From the NCBI GenBank assembly GCA_019633425.1, contig WSUB01000071.1:62001-126000 (forward strand): a stretch of DNA of 64,000 nt, written 5' to 3'. How positions within the stretch are numbered: the first letter of the stretch is position 1; the number at the start of each line of letters is the position of its first letter. The DNA comes from Tulasnella sp. 424 (taxonomy: Eukaryota > Basidiomycota > Agaricomycetes > Cantharellales > Tulasnellaceae). The notes beneath the pieces were generated by a model that worked only from the letters and a program-made list of their open reading frames with translations, was not told where the DNA came from and did not search any database. The position numbers and the translations under genes were made by a program. Of this stretch, positions 24,879-35,969 are shown one piece after another.

Positions 24879-25333
24879 TACGTTCCTTATGAGGAAATTC
24901 AATATATCAAACTAATGGTCAAAAAATACAGACTACGTATACACCGGAGCCTTCCAGCGTCCCGCTTTTACCACTCTCGACGGTGAGAGACTTGCCCGTT
25001 CCCAGGTTTCCTTCATGCTCATAGTCTTGTATCGCAGGGGCTACTGCAGCTCTCAATGATCTTTTGGACCTGATGGAACTCTCGAACCTCTGGGATGTAC
25101 CAGAACTTGCGGACCAGGCAGTACAAGCGATAATTGAACTCCGATTGATTCGGTTTGACAACTGCGATGACAGTAAGTTTTCGCAATCCGACAGTCCTAC
25201 GAACATCATTTCTTACGCTTCTATTGCAGTCCTAGCTCGTGCGGAAGAGGCTCAAATGACGGTCCTCATCGACATCTGCAGGAAGACGAAGGCGCAGAAT
25301 CGGTGGGCACAAAATGGTCGAGGTCGAATTTAG

Positions 25334-26363
25334 ACTTGGAATGTAGTAAAAAAGAGTAGCACTGAAAATATGAGCGTTAGCGCCTACGTGAGTGGGGAAT
25401 TTAGAATGAGGTGGTTAGAGTATGAACGTCGAGGATATCCATTGCGTTCGCGGCTTGGAACGGCCGTTTCCGGCCTTTCCATACAACGTCAAACGAACAT
25501 CGACGGGTTGCAGCGCTCTCCTACCCTTGGGTTCGGATATATATGGACCTCTCCACAAATTGAAATCCCGCGGAATTCAGCAGTCACCACCACCAGTTTC
25601 ATGCAAGACCGAGAGATGATTCAATTGCAACGCACTGGACTGGGCATTCGCTCGCCAACGCCTACCGCCCTCATCAACCACTCTTTTAACACGATCACCT
25701 GGATCTCGTGGTAGCTGACTGACTCGTTCCCAACACTCAGTAAGTCTGTGGGTCATTGTACCAGGGGTGTGTGTAGGCCGAATCAACCAGGCGCCTCTTT
25801 CGCTGACTCAGGGTGTGTTATCGTCAGGTTCGCCAATTCATAAACCTCATCCCCTGCAGTACATTTCGTCGTAACAGGGTGAATCTTACCGTTCATACCG
25901 GGTCCCGCATATCGACCTCCAAATGTGGCGGCCAACAATATCCGAATGGCTTCGCCTTCTCCCTCCTAGGTCCGTTTCCTAAAGTCGTGAACCTCGTTTC
26001 ACTAGGAAGATGGTCTAAAACCTCTTTCACTCATCGATTCACAAGCGTATCTCTCGACTTAGATGAAGAAAACTCGACTCTCCGTTGTTCGGCTTGGTAT
26101 GAGTTTTTCCATTGAAGGGTAGCTCCGACAGATATTCATTACCCGAATCAACGGTTATAGTCGTAGCAGTGTCCAGGGTCCTACGCAGACCCCAACGCAA
26201 GCTGTTCACACCTGCCACAAAAGGCAATTTTTTGGCCCTCTCAATATTCCATGGAAGGAACAAGAAGTCAACACGTTCCAGTACAAATCCGGACTGCGTG
26301 TTGAAGGCATTACGACTTTTCGACGACCATTTCACTTGTCTCCCCCGTCTGCCCCATTGCACA
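25334..26363 (+). other. Intergenic region C-D and upstream region of copy D
   Basis: No gene is supported. One diverged intergenic module lies near 25402-25560 (GAGTATGAACGTCGAGGATA, AACATCGACGGGTTG). The segment from 25600 to 25870 matches the region upstream of C. From about 26128 the class I promoter blocks appear (CGACAGATATTC, AGGGTCCTACGCAGACCCCAA, AAAAGGCAATTTTTTGG), followed by a pyrimidine-rich leader ending CACAATGCC. Confidence 0.
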
Positions 26364-29300
26364 ATGCCGAGGCTCGCAAGGGAAGAGGTGGACATCATCG
26401 CCTCACTGAGGAATATTCTTGACAATTATCCAGCTGGCGAGGCCACTTTGCGCGAAATACTGCAAAATACCGACGATGCTGGAGCGAAGACACAGGTGAG
26501 CCTTGGCTGGTATATTGTGAATTCCCATCAGTTCTCTAATTATGAGGATTAGACATTTATCTTGGACACTCGCACCTTCGACTCGACCTCTCTCGTCGAT
26601 TCAAAGCTAGCCATCTGTCAGGGACCTGCCGTCATTGCTGCGAACGATGCGTACTTCGAGGACAAGGATTGGAAGGCTATCACAAAGATTCTCAACTCCT
26701 CCAAAACGCAAGATGAGACTAGTACAGGGAAATACGGCCTGGGGTTTCGGTCCTGCTACCATGTAATGCGGCTTCCAGTCCTCTATTTTAATCCCAACTG
26801 ACGCAACTGGACCCCGGTTATTAGATCACGGACAACCCTCATATCCTCTCCAGCGACAAGCTCCTAATCCTCGACCCGCATGGGCGCGTCGAGAAGTTCC
26901 AGGGTGGCTTCGATCTTAACACTAAGCGCGCACCGAATGAGGAGAATGAGATTGAGCGCGAGGCGTACAAGGATCACTTCGCCACTTTCAGCGCCGTCCT
27001 CAAGCCAGATGACGACGTTTACTCGGGAACCGCCATTCGACTCCCTCTCCGCTTACCGGGATTTCAAAGCAGGCTCAAGTCGACTTCCACACGGGTCGAG
27101 GACGCGCGTAACATGTTCAACGACTTCATCGCAAAGGAGCTCCCAGAGGCCATGCTCTTTCTTAAGCATATCACAGGGATCAACATTAAGGAAATCGGCG
27201 AGGACGGCGTCGAGACTGTTCTCGCTACAGCTACTCTCGAGAGGGCTGATACTGTCGCGCCTCAGCGGAGTGGGGATCGTGTCAAGCAGCAAGAAACCAG
27301 CCACCATCATGTCACAATCACCCTCCAAATCGGGTCCGCCCTCCCGTTCGCACGGAAGTGGATCATTACCCATTTTGTGGAGAAGTATGAGACGGCGTCT
27401 GATCATATGGCTCGGCGTCTCCGACGTCCTCAGAACGATGTGGAGGAGAACATGGTCAAGGACAAGCTCGTCCCACACGTTGCTCTCGCTCTACCCATTT
27501 CGCAAGACGATGCCGTTGCCACCCCCGACTTCCATGGACGACTTTTCACCCTTCTCCCATTACCAATTATAACTAACTTCCCCGTGCACATCAACGCCGT
27601 ATTCGCTCTTCTCTCAAGTCGTCAGCATCTACGGAACTCGATGGATGCTGAGGCAGGGAGCCGTGACGAGTAAGTAATTATGTATTGCTTTTACCATAAG
27701 GTCTCCGAATTGACATATATTTTGAACATAGGTTCCTAGTCGAGTGGAATCGCGTCATATTTTCCGAGTTCGTATCCAGGGCATGGGCAGCGCTTCTTGA
27801 CTACCTCGTTGCTCTGTCGTCTGCCGACTCCTCTGTGCAACCCTGCTCCACTATCAACGTATCAGAAGCTTGGCCCGGCCCTGTCGCAAGCCAAGATGGA
27901 GACCAGGGGTACTGGTACTCTCTCCCGTCTCGGCTCCTGGAAGAAGCCGCCCATAAAGCTGTCTGGCCTTTACATGGGAAGAGGTCTCAATTCTCGGCTC
28001 TCGTTGATGTTCTAGTGGAGGAGAAAGGAGAGCGGGTTGCTCCGCTCGGAGCACTTGAGGCGTGCAATGTTCGTTTGGTCGTCGTCCCACAGCGGGTCTT
28101 CATCCTCATCAAAACGTCAGCATTCAAGAAGACGATTCTGTCCCCAGAATCTTCTTATCCGTATATCAAGGTGACTAGCCATATTTCCTTCAAAGCTTTG
28201 ATTGCGCTTATTAATGTTTACTATGAAGAAAAACTCTGGCATCCTGTCCGATCTAGACGCTCCAGCCCGGAAGTTGATTTGCGACTACCTCGCCTCTGCC
28301 AACGACATTCGTCTTATCTTTGACCTTCCCATCATCCCACAAGTTCGAGATAAATACACTTCCATCACCTCTCACGGCAAGAAGCACGTCCTGGCAAACA
28401 AGTCCGAAGCGAGTATCTTTGGAGATGTGGACCAAAACCTCCTCCATGGAAAATTCATGTCCGATGCAACCAAAAAACTCCTCCTTAGTGATCCGACGAA
28501 AAGGGTTCGACTTATTGGTCCTGCCGATATTGCTCGCTACGTAGAGATCCTAGTACCACGGTCCAGTTGGAGGCCGTCGGCCAATCTCCCGACTCGCGCG
28601 GAGCCCGAGACGATCGAATGGCTGATCAGGTTCTGGAAGTGGCTTGATGGATGGGAGAGGTTCGAAGAGTTGGCCGAGGACTCCGGTTTCTGGAGCAAGA
28701 TTCGAGGCCTGTATGCGTTACCTATACGTCTGTCCGACGGGAATTCTGGCCTTCGACTTGCTGGAAAGTCCGCCGTCCGACCTGGGGACGTGAACCCCGC
28801 GCTGGTGAAAGCGTTGGTCGCTTTGGAGATTCCGGTGCTCGAGGTCTCGATGTCTGCGGGCAAGGCGGTTCAACAAGTGTCAAAAGACCACCACGAAGTA
28901 ACGTTCATCCTCCAAAGCCTTCCAAAGGACAAAGCATTTACACACCTCGATCAAACATCTCGCCAGACCTTGTATAATTTCTTCACTAAGGAGTTGCCCA
29001 ACCACCTTCTGGCCGGCTCAAGATTTCGCCACCAGGTACCGCTCAGTGCAGAGTCACGCAGTGCGTTACGAACTCTACCAATTTTCCCCATCATCAATCC
29101 TGGTCGTCGAGACAACAACAACATCACGTTCGACGTCGCCCCGGAAGGTGCTTATTTCGTGGACGACTCTGTCGAGATCATCCCAAACATTCCAGGGACA
29201 CCTTTTATCAACAATGGCCAGGGGGGATTCCTACATACCGCGTTCGAGGGGCGGGGTATACTTGGCGAGATCGACGTCTTACGAAAAGTCATCAACCCAG

Positions 29301-32300
29301 ATGTATGGAGTCAGCAAGACTGCGTACCAGGTCTCCTCCCAGCTCTTGTCGACAGGTTGATCAAAAGGCTGAGTGAATTGGGAGCCGCTACCCGGGAAAG
29401 AATTGCAGAACTTGCAATTGTGGAAGTGGGGGGTCGAGCTGGTCGGCAGAGTCCAAAGGAGGTGGTCGATCCGAGCTCAGGACTTGCTGAGCTTTACGAT
29501 GTGGAGGATGGGGTCTTGCCCGTCGGAGAATTTGCGAAGGACGGTCCGGGGACGTATATAAGCCAGCTGCGAAGTTGCGAGATGATTCGCACCGCTTTGA
29601 CGCCTCCCACAATTGAGGAACGGGTTGCACGGATCTCGAATCAGTCACAGCCGATGAAAGATAGAGCTAAGAAAGCTTTGCATCTGCTTAAACTTCTAGA
29701 ATCGTACCCTCGACCCAGCGTGCCACCCACTGATACCATCAAAATTCTCGTCAGCTCGGCGTGGCTCCCGGTCGGCAATGCATTTTATCGGCCGTCGGAG
29801 TGTTGGGATGGTCGGTCGAAGGACGCGTTGCTTTGCGATCTGGTCTTGCCACGACTCCAAATCTCCGTCACCAGTAGTCATCTTCGGGAATGGTTGGGAT
29901 GGACGCGAGTCCCGTTTGCGACTCTCAAGGCCCAATTACTCAAAGTCGTAATGATCAATCCGCGCAGTTCAGAGACCTCTCGCTTGGATAAAATTGAAGC
30001 TTTGTTGCGGGAGTTGGCTACAGAGTTGAAGGCTAATCGGATTCCGCGGAAGGATATCGGGCTGTTAGCTGGAGCCCTCGGAGATGCCGCATGGGTTCCT
30101 ACTGCTTCACGCAGTCGATGCGCGGCTCGGCAAGCCTTGCTGGAAACAATTGATCTTGGCAAGAAGTACCATCCAGTTGCCCCATCCATCCGTTCCGCTG
30201 CTATGGAGGTGCTTTTGAAACAGATGGGGATTAATCGCCGGTAAGGGCTTGTCGTCGTTCAGGATATAGGCACCACACTCAACCTGTTAACGCCGTTTAT
30301 TAGTCCCAATAAGGCCTCGCTTTTTGAAACACTTCAGGAAATTTCCACGGAACTTTCAGAGCCTGATATCGAGGTGCAACTGCGAGCTGAGTTGGTCCAG
30401 ACGTCGATTTTGATCCTGGAGGAACTCAGGCGAACCATGGAAGGGAGCAAATCCGAGTTCCAGAAGATTCTAATACCCACCGAGGCTTGCCAGCTTGTTC
30501 CAGCACCTGAGGTCCTATTCAATGATATGGACAGGGACCCAACATCCCCCCCGCCTGGACTCCAGTTTGCCCACTCCAAAGTTTCCTCCTCACTCTCAAA
30601 CGCCCTTAGCCTTCGTCGGTTGAGCGAAGAGGAATTCTCTCAGGGTGACGACGGCATTCAGTCGTTTCATATGGCAGAAGATGTTACCATTCGTATACGA
30701 GGGGTTTTGCAAGGCTACGACATTGACCATCCCAGTAACGAATGGATCGCGAAGGCAGACGATGCAGGAGCTCGTTCGGTCAGGTTTCTGGTCGATGAAG
30801 CCAACTTTGACGGTCGACGTGTTATCAGCGGGCTGAATAGCTTTCAGTCTGGTCCCGCGTTAGTGGCGCATAACGATGGAATATTTACGGATGCAGATTT
30901 TCAAGGACTTCTCGCCATCGGTCAGGGCGGAAAATCAGGGAAGGCGGACTCTATTGGTCGGTTTGGTCTTGGAGCTTTATATTTTTCTGAGGTAATAGCC
31001 CCGCCCAATCGTTTTTCTTTATGACGCTGATGGTGCTCGCTTCTCAGCTCCCTTGGGTAATATCGGGCAAATACTGCTTGTTCATGGATCCGTCTCTTCA
31101 GTTTTTGCCCCGCGAACGAGGAAATATCAGGCGTTCCGCAGCCCTTGTTCCTCTCAGCTTATGCATCAAGTGAGCCCCCTCTCAATAGATGATATCGTAT
31201 TTTGACTCTCTCTGTCATAGACGCTACCCAGACCAACTCAAGCCACTCGAGGATTTATTTGGTTTCAGTTTGAGGAATGACTATTACAATGGGGTGCGTT
31301 GTGAATCATTTAACATGGCTACCATCATGGCTTAACATTTAAATTCAAATCAGACCCTCTTCCGGTTTCCGCTCCGGACAGCCACCCAGGCCGCCAGCAG
31401 CAAGCTTTCGGACAAGCACTTCAGCGCCATAGACATCACAAACAAAATCAATCACTTTTACACTTATGCTCGCCAATCCTTCTTCTTCACCAAGTCCTTG
31501 GAAGAGATCTCTGCTAGCCGCCGTACCGCAGATGGCAGGGTCATCCCCATGTGGTCCGTTAGGTCTTCGTGCGAGAAACTCTCAAAGGGCGTGCAGAGCC
31601 ATATAATTGTATCCAGGCTCTCCCTTCACCTAAAGGCTCCCGATGCAACCAGTGAAGTTCCCGAGGATTGGTTGGTAACAACGAGTGAGGTCGCGAAGGA
31701 AGACTTTCCTAAAGCCTTCCAGCCTCTTTTCACTCAACATCGCCTTCCCCCTCCCGCTTTTGGCCTTGCCATGAATCTGTCCGCAGAGGCTAGCACTCCA
31801 AACCCTCGACTATTTGCCGCTCTACCACTTCCGGTCCCCATCTCGCTTCCTGTTCATATCCATGCCAGCTGGATCTTGGCACATGACCGGCGCTCGATCC
31901 GCTACGACGTGCCCAATACAGCTAGCCAAAAGCCTTTAGACATTCTGTATAACGAGCACATACTCAAAAGAGAAATTGCGCCTCTCTATGTCAAGACTTT
32001 GGCCTTCGTTCTCCAGCATCATCCCAAATCAATTCGACATTTTTGGCCTGGGAAGGCCCAAGACGGCCCAAGCCGAGTCGTTGTCACAGAACTTCACAGG
32101 TTAATCGTCTCCACCCAAGAGTCGATTCTCCTCAGTGCCAACGATCAACCAATCTCTCCCAGCAAGGCCATTATCCACCTGTCCAAAAAAGCGCCGGTAG
32201 CGGTTCGGAAAACTCTCACCGAACTCAAAATTCCGAACTATGTTCCAGTTCCATATTTCGACACCAGCGTCCTGAAAGACTGGGGCAGCTTGCGGTTTGA

Positions 32301-35099
32301 TTCGGCCAAGGAAGTCTCGAAGATACTGCGAGAACGTGCCACTGCTGTGAAGAAGTTGTGGCAGGACACCGATCACACCAATCCCTCCGATGCGGCACTC
32401 ACTCCAAAGGACCTTATGTCGATCTTGGACTATCTCGCGAAGGAGGGCGACAGCCTGGATGGCATACCACTGCTCTTGCGGGGTGATCACCAGCTTGTGG
32501 AGTTCAGAAGCGAGGGACATAGCAAAATCTTCGCCTCCCACCGGGAAGAGCTTTCCGACTTGTTTGGAGCATGCGCAGTTGTGGGCCTAGCTCTCTCTGA
32601 CGGCGAGGCCCGAAGCCTGGTCAAACACAACGTGAATGTGGGAACGCTCGATGCGCAAGGAATGCGAGACCTGCTTACACACCATATCAATGCCATTGCC
32701 CCTGCAAATGTCAAAGTCATAAAAAACACGGACCGTGGCTGGTATAGCAAGCTTCTCAAGCTCCTCACGTCCTCGGGATGTCCCGTCCAGCTCGAACATC
32801 TAGAAGATCTTCCTCTTCTTCCAGCTGTCGATCGGGACTTAGTCGTTTCTCTGAGATACGCCACCAGCGGCAAGATTTGGTGGCGATTCCCGAATGAAGA
32901 TCAAGCTTTGACGACCACTCTGCACCAGCTCGGCGTAACTGCAGTAGACATCCTACCCGGAGGAACACAGAGAGTCGAAGCGTCGAACCTCGCACGCATT
33001 CTTCGGCTCTTCGGACAATGGGGATTTTCTTCAGCTCAAGTTCTCCAGAAGGTTACTCCGAACGATTGGGATGCGTTTGTTGATTATATCAAGCTTCGGA
33101 TTAACGGTCTGCAGATCGAAAAGCTTTCCACTGCCGAGTTTCAAATATTGATGGAGCTTCCCTTCTTCTCCGGAAGACAGGGGACGAACCGCCTGCCCTT
33201 CGTATCTGCCAGTCAAGTACTTATGTTGCCAGATTCGGTGCCGCTAGATGCCCTCGCTCGATACCTTCCCTCGGGAAGCGTTTTTGCGGAGTATAGCCCG
33301 GACCTAGCCGCGATTCTCCGAAGGGGTCAACATTCGAGGAACCTGTCGTTCGCCAACCTCCTCGACCGATTACGCATTCCTAATCAACTCTCTCCGGACG
33401 ATGACGCCTCATTCTTCTCATTTCTCCGTCTCGTCGCTACCCACCACCTTGGTCATTACAATAATCAGCTTATACCCGACGGAAACCGCATTCTGCGACG
33501 GCCAAGCGAACTTTTCGATCATCGGGTTGCCCTATTCTCAACGGCTTTTGAAGGTCGGGACCAACTCTTCGTCCACCCAAACTTCCGCAACTTGATTGAT
33601 AGACTCGTTGGTCTTGGGGTTCAACGCGAGATCACCTCAGAGAGGTTGTTGGAATGCATCCAAGCAGTAGATCATGACGCTGCACAAGGGCAAGATCCGG
33701 TAAACCGCGCAAGGTGGTTCTGGAGCTATCTCAACACTGCGCCGCCACAACTCAGGGAGATCGAATTTGACACACTCCGTGGACTTCGTTTCCTTCCCCG
33801 CCAAACTCAACGTCACCCTTACGACTCCCGCTTCGATGGTTATGCTCGGGACCTTCCAAACGTGGTTTCACTGGACGATTTGTGTGCCCCAGACCACGAC
33901 CTTGCTGCATGGACTCAGCGTGCAAGATTCGTAACGTCCCCTTCAGCCCACTTGAAAGCAGTTTATGAGGATATGGGTGAACCTACCGCATCTGACGTTG
34001 TAAGTGGTTATCCTTGTTACTTTCATTTCCGGAGTAGTCACACTGAATTGACCGACAGGTTCAACACCTCCTGTGCCTTGTAACCCACGTTGCTCCTAAT
34101 CATCACCAATCATCGATCGTCCTCGACGATATCCGAAAAGTATATGGCTGTTTGATGGACAATGCGGACCACGTGAAAGGGCAATTGCAACAATTGGTTA
34201 GGCAGCCTCTCTGGCTGAACGTCAATTCTGGCCAGGATGATTGGACCTGGTGCACCGCAGATGAACTTGTCTTCGGCCTCACTTTTGATGGTAGTGGGCA
34301 TTTCGTGGTTCGGGAGTTTTTGCGTCCCTATCAATCCTTGTTACTCGACATCGGTGCCCATGAATTCCGCGCCGCAAGCCCACCGCCACCCGAGACATCG
34401 ACCACGAACATTCCCCACCCTGAGATGATTCGCTCAGGATGGAATGGACTGCGGAAGACTGGCCGGCTACTCGACATTTGCTTCAAGGTCCAAGGACAAG
34501 AAATCCAGGCGCACAGGGGAATGTTAGCGGCTATGATACCTCATTTCGACGTCGCCTTTGCAGGGCCATTCAGAGAGAGCATCGCCTCCGCTGATGACGC
34601 TGAACTCCCCGTTTACCGGTTGCCGGAGGAGGCCGCATCTGCATTCGCTGTCAAGTCCGTCGTCGGTATGTACTCCTCGCGGCGACATTCGATGTTTTGA
34701 ACTCATAGCTCAACAATACAGACTACGTATACACCGGAACGTTCGAGTATCCCACTTTTTTCAATCGCGACGGTAAGATCTGTCTGTTTTAACCCCTCCT
34801 TGGTGCTCACGGCCTTGTATCGCAGAGGCTGATGCCGCACTCGATGATCTGTTGGACCTGATGGAATTGTCGGATCTCTGGGACGTATCAGAACTAGCTA
34901 ACCAGGCAGTACAGGCAATAGTTAAACTCAACCTCATTCGGATCGACAACTTCGACGACGGTAATTTTTCATATTCCGAAGCCTCAATAAGCATCAAACT
35001 TACGCTTCTGCTATAGTGCTCGCACGTGCCGACGCGTGCCAAATGACGGCCCTCATTGACGTGTGCAGAAAGACGAAGGAGCGAAATCGGTGGGCGTAA
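26364..35099 (+). CDS. Copy D: sacsin-like double ATPase with BTB domain (13 exons, 2680 aa)
   Basis: Exons: 26364-26495, 26553-26762, 26825-27669, 27732-28170, 28229-30240, 30304-30991, 31048-31169, 31221-31293, 31354-33999, 34059-34665, 34722-34772, 34826-34960, 35017-35099 (8043 coding bases, no disruption). Module 1 has LREILQNTDDAGA, NDAYF and GKYGLGFRSCYH. Module 2 has Glu1359 but Lys at 1363 in the N-box (NEWIAKADDAGA) and a three-residue shortening after the glycine loop (GRFGLGALYFSE instead of GALSFYHFSE). The BTB domain starts near residue 2526 (FKVQGQEIQAHRGMLAAMIP, DYVYTGTFEYP). The ending NRWA followed by TAA matches F more than B or E. It is the most divergent full copy: parts of exon 9 look class II (YNEHIL, QDGPSRVV, KLWQDTDHTNPS) and later parts class I (FAEYSPDLAAILRRGQ). 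All four key regions of module 1 are intact, so ATPase 1 should bind nucleotide; module 2 may not hydrolyse it. Confidence 0.
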
Positions 35100-35969
35100 A
35101 TAGTTGGGGTCGAATCCATACCTGAAATATCTTCTATGAGGTGCTTTGAGCTGTGTTTTACCCGGGTGCTTTTGGCAAGGCCTAGTTCCCCATGGACCGA
35201 GATAGGTTCCGCAGTCATTGTGACAAGTAGACGTCGATTGGTTCCTGTACTCGAAGCAAGCGTTGAGTGGGGGTTCACGAAAAAGGTGTCATTTGAGTAT
35301 GAAGGTTTAGCGCGTCCATTGGCGTCAAACGAACGGGTTTCACGCCTCCCGCCGACGCGTAGTCAGGATCAAAATTAGCATACAACCAAGTTGTCACTGA
35401 CTCCTCACCTCGTCTTCACCCTCCAGCATAGCACCCTTCTAAGAGGCGTACTCGGACTCCGTAGCATTGGAAGTTTTCGTCTCGCCGGAAGACACAGGAG
35501 CGCTCGTCATCCACTCGGGCGCTTTTCGCGACGTTGGACGCGTTTTCCCTATAGTCGAGAGTGCCCAAGCTGCGTTTGGTCGGCATTATTGGCACTAGCT
35601 TGTGGTATGTGGGAGAAAAATAGAAGGCCATGCCGAGAGCACTTCAACTGGTCGTCGGAGGGTAAATAGTCGATGCGCACAACGGGTTCGGGGTGGCCTC
35701 CAAACAGGTCATGTGACTTGATCTCAAACAACGATGACGGCGTTCACGGTGCCTCGGACAGAAATTCGCTACCAGTTACGTTCACAGCAGCCTCCAGGGT
35801 CCTAGGCAGACCCCAACGCACGCCATACACTTTAACCTAAAAAGGCAACTTTCTGGACCTTCCACCTTCTATGGAAACACGTTCCAAGACAGTCTGACAA
35901 AACTGTGCTGCGTGCTATGCCTGTTCTTCGATCTTTTCACTTGTCTCCCCCTCCCTGCTCTATTGCACA
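35100..35969 (+). other. Intergenic region D-E and upstream region of copy E
   Basis: No gene is supported. The D 3' flank shares GAAATATCTTCTATG with the E 3' flank (44747 onward), a probable 3' UTR block. A decayed intergenic module lies near 35283-35350. Class I upstream blocks begin near 35755 (GGACAGAAATTCGCTAC, CAGGGTCCTAGGCAGACCCC, AAAAAGGCAACTTTCTGG) and lead into a CT-rich leader before ATG. Confidence 0.

Larger units (their letters stand above)
16564..25333 (+). pseudogene. Copy C: multiply disrupted sacsin-sacsin-BTB gene
   Basis: Exon equivalents: 16564-16698, 16756-16965, 17028-17889, 17951-18388, 18448-20468, 20523-21192, 21249-21370, 21422-21494, 21554-24202, 24263-24872, 24932-24982, 25038-25172, 25230-25333. 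Against copy F, exon 3 is 17 bases longer (tandem duplication giving TAG at 17430-17432) and exon 4 is 1 base shorter (near 18152-18157). These do not cancel. Exon 1 has an extra AAA codon that inserts Lys into the N-box (LQKNTDDAGA). Exon 6 lacks 27 bases in frame. The exon 10 donor GT is TT at 24873-24874, and the normal stop is lost, adding eight codons. The product would end after 249 residues, covering only part of ATPase module 1. Exons 5-9 are otherwise fully open and module 2 motifs are intact (NEWVVNADDAGA, HNDG, GRFGLGAL), so inactivation looks recent. Promoter and exons 1-2 resemble B/E, whereas exon 3 onward resembles F/G: a chimera. Several independent lesions make sequencing error an unlikely full explanation. 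Confidence 0.
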
